Counted from the first letter of the stretch, positions 16,323-25,889 are shown. The stretch: 64,000 bases of DNA from an uncultured Flammeovirgaceae bacterium (GCA_937883755.1 CAKZYA010000002.1:1-64000); one strand, 5' to 3'. Notes: generated by a model from the letters alone, not told the origin. Made by a program: numbers and translations.

Positions 16323-17150
16323 ATGGTCGATTTAAAACGATACTTTGTTATTCTTTTAGTAAGTAGTACTCTTCTGCTCGGTTGTAGCGAATACCGCGGG
16401 TTGCTCAAAAAGGGAAGTTGGGAAGAGCAGTACGAAGCTGCCCTCAAATATTACGAGGAAAAAGATTACTACCGGGCTACGGTTTTGCTTGAGAATGTTT
16501 TACCTATTATCAGGGGAACTCAAAAATCCGAAGACGCCCAGTTTTACTATGCTTACGCTCACTATTATGAGCAAAAGTATATTCTCAGTGCTCACTACTT
16601 TAAGGAGTTTTACGAAACGTACTCGCGGAGTGATAAGGCTCAGGAAGCTATGTTTATGCATGCTTATTCGCTATATCTGGAGTCACCCAACCCTAGTTTG
16701 GAGCAAAGTAGCACCAAAGAAGCAATTGACGCGATGCAACGGTTTATTAACCGCCACCCGTACAGTGATTACAAAGAGCGAGCTGAAGCAATTTTGGATC
16801 AACTCCAAGAAAAGTTAGAACTAAAAGCCTTTAGAAACGCCAGGCAGTATTACGACCTACAGCGATATGATGCCGCAATTATTTCTTTGGATAATTTTCA
16901 AAAGGATTACCCTGACTCTGATATGAACGAAGCAGCCAGTTATTACAAACTAGAAGCTCAGTTCCAGCTTGCAGAGAAAAGTATCGTTTCTAAGCAGCGC
17001 GACCGTTACTACACTACAATTGAGTTTTACCAAAACTTTATTGATAGATACCCTGAAAGCGAGTTTATACCCCAAGCTGAATCTATCTATGAATCTTCTC
17101 TAGACAAAGTACAGAGGAAAAGTAGTAACCAAGTTTCAGAAGCAAAGTAA
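16323..17150 (+). CDS. bamD: Outer membrane protein assembly factor BamD
   Basis: A 275-residue lipoprotein of the BAM complex that helps BamA insert beta-barrel proteins in the outer membrane. The signal ends in LLLGC with lipidated C21. The rest is a TPR-type helical repeat protein: YEAALKYYEEKDYYRATVLL, AQFYYAYAHYYEQKY, FINRHPYSDYKERAE and FIDRYPESEFIPQAE are typical BamD segments. The ATG at 16323 is chosen since the TTG at 16308 lies within the promoter. It is the first gene of a run conserved across Bacteroidota, 22 bases before the omega-like gene. Confidence 0.94.
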   Translation: MVDLKRYFVILLVSSTLLLGCSEYRGLLKKGSWEEQYEAALKYYEEKDYYRATVLLENVLPIIRGTQKSEDAQFYYAYAHYYEQKYILSAHYFKEFYETYSRSDKAQEAMFMHAYSLYLESPNPSLEQSSTKEAIDAMQRFINRHPYSDYKERAEAILDQLQEKLELKAFRNARQYYDLQRYDAAIISLDNFQKDYPDSDMNEAASYYKLEAQFQLAEKSIVSKQRDRYYTTIEFYQNFIDRYPESEFIPQAESIYESSLDKVQRKSSNQVSEAK

Positions 17151-17172
17151 TAACAGTTAATATTTAATCCTG

Positions 17173-17496
17173 ATGATAAAAAAACCCAACGTCAACGCAT
17201 CTATTGTTACTCACGATACTGATAAACTAGCAGCTCCTACTGGCAATCTTTACCAATCGGTAGTTGTCATTTCTAAACGAGCCCGTCAAATCTCGGTAAA
17301 CCTGAAAGAAGAATTGAATGGTAAACTAGCCGAGTTTGCCACCACGGTAGATAATCTGGAAGAAGTTTTTGAGAATCGAGAGCAGATCGAGATTTCTAAG
17401 TTCTACGAGCGTATGCCTAAACCTACTATTTTGGCTACGGATGAGTTTATCAACGATGAAATCATGCACCGCAAGGTAGAAGATACCGAAGAATAA
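17173..17496 (+). CDS. rpoZ: DNA-directed RNA polymerase omega-like subunit (Bacteroidota type)
   Basis: A 107-residue protein of the RpoZ/Rpb6-like family as found in Bacteroidota. Omega assists folding of the beta-prime subunit and stabilises RNA polymerase. The core is NLYQSVVVISKRARQISVNL (residues about 25-45), matching the omega helix that clamps beta-prime, followed by an acidic helical tail (FENREQIEISKFYERMPKP). Similarity to E. coli omega is weak, so the call relies on this signature plus the conserved position between bamD and coaBC. It ends 7 bases before coaBC. Confidence 0.82.
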   Translation: MIKKPNVNASIVTHDTDKLAAPTGNLYQSVVVISKRARQISVNLKEELNGKLAEFATTVDNLEEVFENREQIEISKFYERMPKPTILATDEFINDEIMHRKVEDTEE

Positions 17497-17503
17497 ACTC
17501 ACT

Positions 17504-18712
17504 TTGTCTCTCCAAGGAAAAAAGATAATCCTCGGAATTTGTGGAAGCATAGCCGCCTATAAAGCGGCTTTTTTGGTTCGATTACTGATAAAAGAAAAAG
17601 CTGAAGTTCAGGTAATTATGACTGATGTAGCACAAGACTTTATCACTCCACTTACCTTAGCTACTCTTTCTAAACGCCCGGTACTGTCCCAATTTTCTTC
17701 TGATCTCTCTACCGGGCAATGGAACAATCACGTCGGCTTAGGGCTTTGGGCTGACCTAATGTTGGTAGCTCCCATCAGTGCCCATACCCTAGCTAAATTT
17801 GCTTCCGGTCACTGCGATGACCTACTATCTGCCATATATCTTTCGGCTCGCTGCCCGGTTTGGGTAGCCCCTGCCATGGATTTGGATATGTACCAGCATC
17901 CGTCGGTGCAAGCCAATTTAAACAATTTATCTACCTACGGTAACACTATTATCGACGCTGAAGAGGGGGAGCTGGCTAGTGGCCTCTCAGGAGTGGGTCG
18001 CTTAGCTGAGCCCGAGCACATTCTTCAGAAGCTATCCAATTTTTTTGAGCGCTCTCAGTCACTACAAGGTAAAAAAGTACTAATCACAGCAGGGCCAACT
18101 CAAGAACCATTGGATCCGGTACGCTATCTGACTAATGCTTCTTCTGGTAAAATGGGATACGCCTTGGCAAATGAAGCCGCTCAGCGAGGGGCAACGGTAC
18201 AGGTTGTTAGCGGCCCCGTTACCCTTACCTTAAACCACCCAGCAGTACATACCACACAGGTAACCACTGCTGAAGAAATGCTAGCAGCCTCACAGAAGCA
18301 ATTTAGTGAAACAGACATTGCTATTTTTGCCGCGGCTGTCTCCGATTACGCGCCAGCTCAAAAACATTCTCAGAAGATAAAAAAGAAAGACGAAACGCTA
18401 ACGTTAACCTTAAAGAAGAACCCTGATATTGCTTATACACTAGGTCAGCAAAAGAGAAAAGAACAAATTCTGGTAGGTTTTGCCCTAGAAACGAATGATG
18501 AACTTAATCACGCTCGTGGTAAGTTGGAGAAAAAAAATCTGGATATTGTTGTACTTAACTCACTTAATGACGCCGGTGCCGGGTTCGGTCACAATACCAA
18601 TCAGGTTTCATTACTGAATAGTAAAAATTCTGAAGTCCTTAAGTTTGACTTAAAAGATAAAACCGATGTCGCCCAAGATATTTGGAATTTTATTGAAGAA
18701 TATAAAGTATAG
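17504..18712 (+). CDS. coaBC: Bifunctional phosphopantothenoylcysteine decarboxylase / phosphopantothenate-cysteine ligase
   Basis: Two sequential steps of coenzyme A synthesis in a 402-residue cytoplasmic flavoprotein. The CoaC half (residues 1-180) shows GICGSIAAYK, the NHVGL histidine, ASGHCDDLL and APAMDLDMY. The CoaB half has ITAGPTQEPLDPVRYLTN, SSGKMG and KKNPDI. No ATG is available before the flavin-binding start, so a TTG at 17504 is used; the 7-base gap to the upstream stop supports it. The end overlaps the DUF4835 gene. The enzyme order is the usual fused CoaC-CoaB. Confidence 0.95.
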   Translation: MSLQGKKIILGICGSIAAYKAAFLVRLLIKEKAEVQVIMTDVAQDFITPLTLATLSKRPVLSQFSSDLSTGQWNNHVGLGLWADLMLVAPISAHTLAKFASGHCDDLLSAIYLSARCPVWVAPAMDLDMYQHPSVQANLNNLSTYGNTIIDAEEGELASGLSGVGRLAEPEHILQKLSNFFERSQSLQGKKVLITAGPTQEPLDPVRYLTNASSGKMGYALANEAAQRGATVQVVSGPVTLTLNHPAVHTTQVTTAEEMLAASQKQFSETDIAIFAAAVSDYAPAQKHSQKIKKKDETLTLTLKKNPDIAYTLGQQKRKEQILVGFALETNDELNHARGKLEKKNLDIVVLNSLNDAGAGFGHNTNQVSLLNSKNSEVLKFDLKDKTDVAQDIWNFIEEYKV

Positions 18713-19595
18713 TCTCTCTATTATCCTACTTATAGTAGTTAGCCAAGCCAGTTTCTCCCAGGAACTAAATGCTACTGTTCGGGTAAGTGGACAAAATCTG
18801 CCCGCTTCAGCCGACCGGGTGGTGGAGGATATGGAAACTGCTTTTGCTCAATTCCTGAATAATCGTAGGTGGACAGAAAACACGTATGCTGCCGAAGAAC
18901 GCATCAACTGTAATTTCATTATCACGATTGATAATATGCCCTCGGTTAGTGATTTTACGGCAACCGTACAAATCCAATCGGCTCGCCCCGTATTTGGCAC
19001 CAATTACGAAACGCTTATCTTTAATTTTGCTGACCGCGACTGGAGTTTTCGTTATACCGAAGACCAACCTCTCAACTTTAATCCCAACGCATTTACCGAC
19101 AATATCACCAGCTTATTATCATTTTACGCCTACATGATTCTGGGTATGGATTACGATACGTTTAGCAATTTAGGTGGACAATCGTATTTTGAGTTAGCGC
19201 AGCAAGTTGTAGTTAATGCCCAGCAGCAGGGTGGTGGTTGGGATCAGTTCGGAGGAAACCGACGTAACCGCTACTGGTTAGTTGAAAATATGATTAACCC
19301 CCAAATGATTCCAATCCGAGAGGGGCTTTATCAGTACCACCGTCAAGGCTTGGATATCTTTGCTGACGAAGAAGATAAAGGTCGCGCTAATATTTTGGAA
19401 GCCCTGCAAGGCATGGAAGAAATTAGTAAGCTATTTCCCCAGTCGATTGCTATTATCTCTTTTTTTGATGCTAAAAACGACGAGCTTATCAGTGTTTTTA
19501 CCAAAGGAGACCCTGCTGACCGACGAGAAGCCTACAACACCTTAGTAGCCATCAACCCTTCTGAAACTGATAAGTATCAGGTAATTATTCCGTAA
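18693..19595 (+). CDS. DUF4835 protein (PorD-like, possible T9SS accessory)
   Basis: A secreted protein of about 300 residues belonging to the DUF4835 family, which is annotated in some resources as the T9SS-associated PorD; that name is from memory and is not shown by the sequence. A TTG at 18693 gives a clean signal peptide (MKNIKYSLSIILLIVV, cleavage near SFSQ) and a 20-base overlap with coaBC; an ATG at 18666 is the alternative with a 9-residue longer N-terminus. Family-like segments are VEDMETAFAQFLNNRRWT, SFYAYMILGMDYDTF and NRYWLVENMINPQ. Its place after coaBC and before recN is conserved in Bacteroidota. Confidence 0.83.
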   Translation: MKNIKYSLSIILLIVVSQASFSQELNATVRVSGQNLPASADRVVEDMETAFAQFLNNRRWTENTYAAEERINCNFIITIDNMPSVSDFTATVQIQSARPVFGTNYETLIFNFADRDWSFRYTEDQPLNFNPNAFTDNITSLLSFYAYMILGMDYDTFSNLGGQSYFELAQQVVVNAQQQGGGWDQFGGNRRNRYWLVENMINPQMIPIREGLYQYHRQGLDIFADEEDKGRANILEALQGMEEISKLFPQSIAIISFFDAKNDELISVFTKGDPADRREAYNTLVAINPSETDKYQVIIP

Positions 19596-19630
19596 GCCAG
19601 AAGAATCTTCACATAAAATTTACATAATTT

Positions 19631-19647
19631 ATTCTTATCATAAGAAT
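19631..19647. terminator. Palindrome after DUF4835, possible weak terminator
   Basis: ATTCTTAT-C-ATAAGAAT is a perfect 8-bp inverted repeat followed by TTTTATTCTTT on the plus strand. AT-only stems are weak terminators; the site might instead be an operator for recN, whose candidate -7 box TAATTTTG is at 19657-19664. Confidence 0.35.
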
Positions 19648-19800
19648 TTTATTCTTTAATTTTGTATATCTGTGATTATTATCCGTAGAAAGCGCTAACC
19701 AAAATCACATTAGGTTATTAAACTAAGCGTTCAGATTTACAGTTGTATCATTACATTTTTCAAGCATATTGCTTAATCAGGAATAGAAAAACTAGAATAT

Positions 19801-21453
19801 ATGCTGCAAAGTCTCACCATTAAGAATTATGCACTTCTCCGAGAGCTCGAGATGCGTCCTTCGGAGAAGCTGAATATGATTACGGGTGAGACCGGTGCAG
19901 GAAAATCTATTATGCTCGGCGCTATTGGCCTGTTACTAGGTAATCGGGCTGATACTCGCTCACTGTATTCTGAAGATCAAAAGTGTATTATTGAGGGAGT
20001 ATTCACCATCAATAAATTCAGCTTAGAATCAATATTTGATCAGGAAGAGCTGGACTATGACCCAATTTGTATTCTTCGGCGAGAGATTAGTCCCAGTGGC
20101 AAATCCCGAGCATTTGTGAACGATACCCCTGTGCGCCTGGAAACAATGCGAGGTATCGGTCATCTGCTAGTTGACATTCACAGTCAGCACGACACACTGA
20201 TGCTGGGTGATAATTCGTATCAGCGCGAGGTTATTGATGCTTTTGCCTCCAATGAGGCTCTTCGGAAGGCATATTACCAAAAATACCAGCAGTATCACCG
20301 GGCGAAGCAGGAGTTTGAACGGGTCAGCACTGAAGCATCCCGTCTTCGCCAAGAAGATGATTATAATCGCTTTTTATTGGAAGAACTTCACCAAGCTACT
20401 TTGCAGGATGGTGAGCAGGAAACGCTGGAAGAAACCATGCAGGTGATGGAAAATGCCGGGAATATTCAAGAGCAACTGCAAATCATTCAGACGCTCTGTG
20501 GGGGCGAAGATATGTCGGTAGATCAGCTTCTAGCGCAAGCTAAACAGGCTACTGCAAAAATTGCCAGCTTTTCTCCCACCTATGAAACCATCTACCAACG
20601 CATTGAGAGTTGCCTGATTGAGCTTAGAGATATTACCGGCGAAGTAGAAAATGAAGCTCTTCAGGTAGAGTTTGACCCGGAAAAGGTAGAAGCAACCCGA
20701 GAACGTCTCGATTTGCTGTACAAACTACAACAAAAGCATCAATGTGACTCAGTAGCTGAGCTTCTCAAGTTGCAAGGAGAGCTTGAGCAAAAAGTGGATC
20801 AAGTAAATAACCTAGACGATGAAATTACCCGGCTAAGGCAAGTCCAAGAGGTATCTCAACGCGAAATGCAGGAAGCTGCTCAACAGCTAACTGAGTCGCG
20901 TCAGGCTGTTCTTGCTCCACTAGCCCAAGAACTAGCTCAATTGCTTAGAAATTTAGGCATTCCAGATGCGGTAGTGGAAATTGAACAACGGGAGGTTGAG
21001 CCTACCGAAGAGGGTATTGATGAAATCGCTATCCTTTTTAGTGCTAACAAAGGAATCTCTCCTCAGGAGCTTCGGGGCGTAGCGTCCGGCGGTGAGTTTT
21101 CTCGGCTAATGTTCTGCATTAAATATATTCTAGCAGGTAAGACCTCATTACCCACCATTATTTTTGACGAAATTGATACGGGTGTATCCGGCGAAATTGC
21201 CATTAAAATGGTGAATATGATGAAGGAAATGGCTAGTAAGCACCAAGTGATTGCCATCAGTCATCTGCCTCAGGTAGCCGCCAAGGGTGATGCTCACTAT
21301 TTTGTTTACAAAGATAATAGCTCGGAGAAAGTTGTATCCAATATCCGTCGCCTATCTGAAGAAGAGCGGGTAGAGGAAATTGCCAAGATGCTCGGCGGTA
21401 ACAACCCCTCCTCTATCGCCTACGAAAACGCAAAAGAGTTGCTTTCTTTCTAA
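19801..21453 (+). CDS. recN: DNA repair protein RecN
   Basis: An SMC-like ATPase of 550 residues acting early in double-strand-break repair. Walker A is TGETGAGKS at about 28-36, the ABC signature is ASGGEFSRL, Walker B is IIFDEIDTGVSG, and the H-loop region is AISHLPQVAA. The centre (residues about 160-380) is a glutamine- and glutamate-rich coiled coil typical of RecN. The start is the ATG before LQSLTIKNYALL. A 205-bp AT-rich spacer separates it from DUF4835, so it probably has its own promoter. SOS regulation cannot be judged because Bacteroidota LexA boxes are not evident. Confidence 0.96.
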   Translation: MLQSLTIKNYALLRELEMRPSEKLNMITGETGAGKSIMLGAIGLLLGNRADTRSLYSEDQKCIIEGVFTINKFSLESIFDQEELDYDPICILRREISPSGKSRAFVNDTPVRLETMRGIGHLLVDIHSQHDTLMLGDNSYQREVIDAFASNEALRKAYYQKYQQYHRAKQEFERVSTEASRLRQEDDYNRFLLEELHQATLQDGEQETLEETMQVMENAGNIQEQLQIIQTLCGGEDMSVDQLLAQAKQATAKIASFSPTYETIYQRIESCLIELRDITGEVENEALQVEFDPEKVEATRERLDLLYKLQQKHQCDSVAELLKLQGELEQKVDQVNNLDDEITRLRQVQEVSQREMQEAAQQLTESRQAVLAPLAQELAQLLRNLGIPDAVVEIEQREVEPTEEGIDEIAILFSANKGISPQELRGVASGGEFSRLMFCIKYILAGKTSLPTIIFDEIDTGVSGEIAIKMVNMMKEMASKHQVIAISHLPQVAAKGDAHYFVYKDNSSEKVVSNIRRLSEEERVEEIAKMLGGNNPSSIAYENAKELLSF

Positions 21454-21552
21454 GTGTTCAAGCCGTTGTGGGACGACCCTCGTGGAACGACGTTCAAGTG
21501 TCCGACGCCCGGTGTTCAAAGTTACTCAGTCTACGCGAACACATAAAAACAT

Positions 21553-22110
21553 TTAGTATTTCTCCAATCGACGGGTTCCGGAATTCACCGCATTAAGGAA
21601 ACCGACTAATCCTCCAAGCAAATGAGATTCCCAAGAAACGTAGCTTTGCGTAGGCAGCACCCCGTAGAAAATACTACCGTAGAAAATTAGTATAATAATG
21701 GAGATGAGCAGTGACTTAAAATCACGTTGAAACAGCCCAAAAAAGATTAGAAAGAAGGCGATTCCGTAGATTAGACCACTCGCTCCAATATGGATGGATG
21801 TACGCGCAAATAACCAAACTAAAATTCCAGTAAAAAAGTAACACTGCAAAAATACCCGATTAGCTACTCGGCGGTAAAACATAAACAACACAGTACCTAA
21901 AATCAGTACCGGCATCGTATTCGATACCAAGTGGGCAACCGAACCGTGTAACATAGGTGCGGTTACGATACCGATCAATCCCCGAATGGTTCTAGGAAGA
22001 ATACCAAACATGGCTAAGTCTATCGGGTAGAGTTGATCCAGAAAAAACACACCCCACATGAGGAATACCAAACGGGAGGGAACCAACATACTGCTACTGA
22101 TCGATTGCAT
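21553..22110 (-). CDS. Rhomboid-family intramembrane serine protease
   Basis: An integral membrane protein of 185 residues with about six hydrophobic segments. The catalytic dyad is S111 in GASG and H163 in SHLLGG; HLVSN at 60-64 supplies the usual loop histidine and asparagine. It would cut transmembrane substrates within the inner membrane. The protein is compact, without the extra N- or C-terminal domains of some rhomboids. It follows the EEP-family gene by 21 bases on the same strand and is probably cotranscribed. Its substrate is unknown. Confidence 0.9.
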   Translation of the reverse strand: MQSISSSMLVPSRLVFLMWGVFFLDQLYPIDLAMFGILPRTIRGLIGIVTAPMLHGSVAHLVSNTMPVLILGTVLFMFYRRVANRVFLQCYFFTGILVWLFARTSIHIGASGLIYGIAFFLIFFGLFQRDFKSLLISIIILIFYGSIFYGVLPTQSYVSWESHLLGGLVGFLNAVNSGTRRLEKY

Positions 22111-22131
22111 TTTGACCGAAACCTTTAAACG

Positions 22132-23142
22132 TTATTTTTCTAAACTACTTAATCTGGATGGCGAAACTAGCCGAATGAATACGGGCAAATGGTCACTAAA
22201 GCCACCGTGGTACTGAAATCCGACGTAGGTTCGGGCAGGCTTAAAACCCAAATTAGTTTCATCAGTCTCAAGCAGCCAACTTGGATGATAAACTTGCCCT
22301 CGCCCATTTTCAATCACCCAAGTCGATGGAGCCTTAAGCCATTTTTCGGAGACTAGCCACTGGTCTAAAACGCTCCAGTCACCCTGATGCTTATGCGTAC
22401 CTTCAAATTGATAGTTACTAATATTGCTCAGTGGCACTTGATTTACTAGCTGCTGCATACTAGCATCCTCCGGTGCATCATTAAAGTCCCCAGTGACTAA
22501 AATCTGAGCATCTGGTTCTTTCACTAATATTCTCCGGATATGGGCTGCTAACGTAGTTGCTGCTTGCTTTCGCGATTCTTCCGAAACTTTTGTGCCACTA
22601 TAGCGAGAAGGCCAGTGATTTACGTAAAAATGTACAGTATTCTGATGCGGTAGCTTAACCTGAGCGTACAATATATCACGGGTTTTGCGTCCGTTGGACA
22701 GTGCTACTGTGATAAACTCTTGATGTTCAATACTTACTAAATCCGGACGAAACAGAAGGGCAACGTCAATTCCTCGGGAATCAGGAGATTCTTGATGAAT
22801 AATCTGGTAGCCCAATCGGTGCATCGGCGTTTCTTGTAGCAAGGCTTCCAACACGTAGCGATTTTCTACTTCCGCTAAACCAATCAGTGCAGGTGGACTC
22901 CACTCTCCTACCCCCGCAATTACTTTGTAAATATGATTAAGCTTATTAAGAAATCGACCGTAGGTCCAATGACGGTCTCCAGCAGGCAAAAAAGCTTCAT
23001 CACGCGTAAGCGAGTCATCCCGCACATCAAACAGATTCTCTACATTGTAAAACACCCACGTCATCTTCTGATGAGTAGCCTGCGATTTCACTTCTTTTGA
23101 AAAGAAGGTTAGTGATAGAATAAGCGTAAACACCCGTCGCAT
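22132..23142 (-). CDS. Endonuclease/exonuclease/phosphatase (EEP) family protein, exported
   Basis: A 336-residue EEP-fold hydrolase with an N-terminal signal-like segment (MRRVFTLILSLTFFSKEV). Motifs in order are FYNVENLFD, the metal-binding glutamate in IGLAEVENR, the catalytic histidine and asparagine in VNHWPSR, TGDFND, and the terminal SDHLPVFI. This fold includes DNase I, exonuclease III and lipid phosphatases, so the substrate is open; export suggests extracellular DNA or a phosphoester nutrient. It lies 62 bases downstream of the carboxylase gene and 21 bases upstream of the rhomboid gene. Confidence 0.88.
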   Translation of the reverse strand: MRRVFTLILSLTFFSKEVKSQATHQKMTWVFYNVENLFDVRDDSLTRDEAFLPAGDRHWTYGRFLNKLNHIYKVIAGVGEWSPPALIGLAEVENRYVLEALLQETPMHRLGYQIIHQESPDSRGIDVALLFRPDLVSIEHQEFITVALSNGRKTRDILYAQVKLPHQNTVHFYVNHWPSRYSGTKVSEESRKQAATTLAAHIRRILVKEPDAQILVTGDFNDAPEDASMQQLVNQVPLSNISNYQFEGTHKHQGDWSVLDQWLVSEKWLKAPSTWVIENGRGQVYHPSWLLETDETNLGFKPARTYVGFQYHGGFSDHLPVFIRLVSPSRLSSLEK

Positions 23143-23204
23143 AGACTAGCAAGGTACAAGGATAATTACTGATGAACCCAACGATTTCACTCAATACCTT
23201 ACCC

Positions 23205-24794
23205 TTACAATGGAATATTACCGTGCTTTTTCTTCGGTAGCTTATCAACCTTATTTTCTAGCATTTCAAACGCTAGCAGCAGTTTTACTCGGGTATCTTC
23301 AGGATAGATCACTTCATCCACGTAGCCCCGACGAGCGGCTCGGTACGGATTAGCGAAAGTTTCAGTGTATTCATCAATTTTTTTCTCCAACTGCTCTTCA
23401 GGGTTTTCAGCTTGGGCAATTTCTCTTTTAAAAATTATTTCAGCCGCTCCTTTGGCACCCATTACCGCAATTTCTGCCGAAGGCCAAGCATAGTTCATAT
23501 CGGCTCCAATGTGTTTGGAGTTCATCACATCGTAAGCACCGCCATAGGCTTTGCGAGTAATCACCGTCACGCGAGGCACGGTAGCTTCACTAAAAGCATA
23601 AAGTAATTTGGCACCGTTGGTAATAATTGCGTTCCATTCCTGGTCAGTTCCGGGCAGAAAGCCGGGGACATCTTCTAAGACGAGTAACGGAATATTAAAC
23701 GAGTCGCAAAAGCGGACAAATCGGGCTCCTTTCTTACTGGCATTAATATCTAAAACTCCTGCCAAACTAGTAGGCTGATTACCCACAATACCGATACTTC
23801 GTCCGCCTAAACGGGCAAAACCTACGATAATATTTTCAGCATAGTCCTGATGTACTTCTAGAAAAGTGTCTTTATCCACAATGCCACTTACCACATCACG
23901 CATATCGTAAGGTTGGTTAGGGTTTTCGGGAACGATATCGTTGAGAACCGGACGCTTTTCACTTTCTTTTGCTTCGTAAGGCAAGCGAGGTGGATCTTCG
24001 TCACAGTTCTGCGGAATATAAGAGAGTAACTGCTGAACGTGCTGAATACACTGCAACTCATTAGCATCCCGAAAATGAGTAACCCCACTTTTGGAACTAT
24101 GCGTCATTGCTCCGCCTAACTCTTCTGAACTCACTTCTTCGTGCGTCACCGTCTTCACTACATTAGGACCCGTTACGAACATGTAGGAAGTTTTCTCTAC
24201 CATAAAGATAAAGTCGGTAATCGCCGGAGAATACACCGCCCCACCTGCACAAGGACCCATTACTGCCGAAAGCTGAGGAATTAGCCCCGAGGCCAAAGTA
24301 TTCCGATAAAAAATATCAGCATAGCCACCTAGCGATACTACCCCTTCCTGAATACGAGCCCCACCCGAATCGTTCAGACCGATGACTGGAGCACCGTTTT
24401 TCATGGCTAAATCCATAATTCGGACAATCTTTTCGGCATGAGCCTCAGAGAGTGACCCGCCAAATACGGTAAAATCTTGGGAAAATACGTAGACCAACCG
24501 TCCGCCAATTCGTCCGTAACCCGTCACTACTCCATCACCCAAAAAACGTTGCTTTTCCAAACCAAACTCGTGAGAGCGATGCTCCACAAACTTCCCAATC
24601 TCCTGAAAACTCCCTTTATCCAATAATAAGTCGAGGCGTTCACGAGCGGTTAGCTTGCCTTTACCGTACTGCGCATCAATGCGTTTTTGTCCCCCTCCTT
24701 GTTCGGCTTCTTGGTTTTTATGATGCAGTAATTTAATCTTTTCAGCTCTGATATTTCCTTCATCAGCAGATGAACCTTCGGATTGATTTTTCAT
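23205..24794 (-). CDS. Acyl-CoA carboxylase beta subunit (propionyl-CoA carboxylase type)
   Basis: A 529-residue carboxyltransferase that moves CO2 from carboxybiotin to an acyl-CoA, most likely propionyl-CoA giving methylmalonyl-CoA. Two crotonase-like halves are visible: [19 protein letters not shown] with [11 protein letters not shown] (oxyanion glycines) in the N half, and [39 protein letters not shown] and [10 protein letters not shown] in the C half. No alpha (biotin carboxylase) subunit or biotin carrier is adjacent. The ATG start is preceded by a promoter with an operator-like palindrome, suggesting regulation by a lipid- or acyl-CoA-responsive repressor. Confidence 0.92.
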   Translation of the reverse strand: MKNQSEGSSADEGNIRAEKIKLLHHKNQEAEQGGGQKRIDAQYGKGKLTARERLDLLLDKGSFQEIGKFVEHRSHEFGLEKQRFLGDGVVTGYGRIGGRLVYVFSQDFTVFGGSLSEAHAEKIVRIMDLAMKNGAPVIGLNDSGGARIQEGVVSLGGYADIFYRNTLASGLIPQLSAVMGPCAGGAVYSPAITDFIFMVEKTSYMFVTGPNVVKTVTHEEVSSEELGGAMTHSSKSGVTHFRDANELQCIQHVQQLLSYIPQNCDEDPPRLPYEAKESEKRPVLNDIVPENPNQPYDMRDVVSGIVDKDTFLEVHQDYAENIIVGFARLGGRSIGIVGNQPTSLAGVLDINASKKGARFVRFCDSFNIPLLVLEDVPGFLPGTDQEWNAIITNGAKLLYAFSEATVPRVTVITRKAYGGAYDVMNSKHIGADMNYAWPSAEIAVMGAKGAAEIIFKREIAQAENPEEQLEKKIDEYTETFANPYRAARRGYVDEVIYPEDTRVKLLLAFEMLENKVDKLPKKKHGNIPL

Positions 24795-24829
24795 GTTGTA
24801 GCATTCGATTTACGCCAGTTCAAACAATC

Positions 24830-24860
24830 CAAAGATAGCGTAAAACCGGAATTTTACACC
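24830..24860 (-). promoter_or_regulatory. Promoter of the acyl-CoA carboxylase gene with embedded palindrome
   Basis: On the minus strand TATCTTTG (complement of 24830-24837) matches the -7 box; the -33 position lacks a clear TTG. The perfect 6-bp inverted repeat GTAAAA-TTCCGG-TTTTAC at 24840-24857 occupies the space between the two elements, where a repressor would block RNA polymerase. Confidence 0.45.
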
Positions 24861-24902
24861 TCTTGTCTAACATAAGCATCTATTTATTCCGTTGATTACT
24901 AC

Positions 24903-25844
24903 ATGAGCAATTACGTCGCAACTATTGACTTAGGTACCAATACATTTCACATACTGATAGCCGAACTGCTGAGAGATAAACCATTTAAAATAATCTACCA
25001 CCAGCGAATTCCAGTGATGATTGGACGAGGGGGCATCAACCAAGGAGTTATTACGCCCGAAGCTGCTGACCGGGCAATAAGTGCCTTAACTAGCTTCAGA
25101 GACACTCTACTGTCTTACCAAATACCGAATGAAAGAGTTTATTGTACAGCCACCAGTGCGTTTCGTAACGCTAGAAATGGGCGAAATTTAGTAAGTAGAA
25201 TTAAGCAGGAAACGGGTATTGAGGTAAATATTATTCCAGGCGATCAGGAGGCAGCATATATTTTTCACGGAGTACGGGAAGCGGTTCCCTTATCTGATCA
25301 AAGTGCCTTAATTATGGATATTGGCGGTGGAAGTGTAGAATTTATTTTGTGCAATCAAGATCAGGTGCTTTGGAAGCAGAGTTTTGAGATCGGTGCCCAA
25401 CGGCTGTTAGATCGGTTCAACATTCAAGACCCAATTACTCAGGCTAATATTAATACGTTACAACAGTACTTTTCGGAAACCCTTCAACCCTTATCAGCAA
25501 TTGTTGAGCAATATCGCCCTCAAGTACTAATTGGTGCGTCAGGTACTTTTGATACATTAAGCGATATTCACATACTTGAAAATAATGTGATCGTAGACAA
25601 GAGCGCTACTGAACTTCCGCTAACCATAGCGGCTTTTGAGCAAATGCTAGAAGATTTTTCTGGAATGAACCGCCAGCAGCGACTGGAGATTCCGGGTATG
25701 ATCGAGATGCGGGTTGATATGATTGTGGTTGCTGCCTGGCTCATCCAGTTTGTAGTAAATACCTATCAACTTCAAGATATTCGAGTTTCTGCCTATGCTC
25801 TAAAAGAAGGTTTAGTGGCTCAACTAGTTGAGCAGTTTAGCTAA
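24903..25844 (+). CDS. Ppx/GppA family phosphatase
   Basis: A 313-residue member of the exopolyphosphatase / pppGpp phosphatase family with the ASKHA fold. The phosphate-binding loops are IDLGTNTFH at 8-16 and MDIGGGSVEF near 139-148, and CTATSAFRNARNG lies between them. It corresponds to the two-domain catalytic core and lacks the C-terminal HD-like domains of E. coli Ppx, as is common in Bacteroidota. It may hydrolyse polyphosphate or pppGpp; sequence does not decide. It is divergent from the carboxylase gene with 108 bases between starts. Confidence 0.9.
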   Translation: MSNYVATIDLGTNTFHILIAELLRDKPFKIIYHQRIPVMIGRGGINQGVITPEAADRAISALTSFRDTLLSYQIPNERVYCTATSAFRNARNGRNLVSRIKQETGIEVNIIPGDQEAAYIFHGVREAVPLSDQSALIMDIGGGSVEFILCNQDQVLWKQSFEIGAQRLLDRFNIQDPITQANINTLQQYFSETLQPLSAIVEQYRPQVLIGASGTFDTLSDIHILENNVIVDKSATELPLTIAAFEQMLEDFSGMNRQQRLEIPGMIEMRVDMIVVAAWLIQFVVNTYQLQDIRVSAYALKEGLVAQLVEQFS

Positions 25845-25866
25845 TCCGGAATTTTCTATATTTTTG
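25836..25866 (+). promoter_or_regulatory. Probable promoter of the Ldh-family gene
   Basis: TTTA at 25836-25839, 19 bases, then TATTTTTG at 25859-25866 fits the -33/-7 pattern with one mismatch in the -33 box. It overlaps the end of the Ppx/GppA gene and ends 23 bases before the ATG at 25890. Confidence 0.4.
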
Positions 25867-25889
25867 CCCGTCATTCAGCACCCTTGGCT

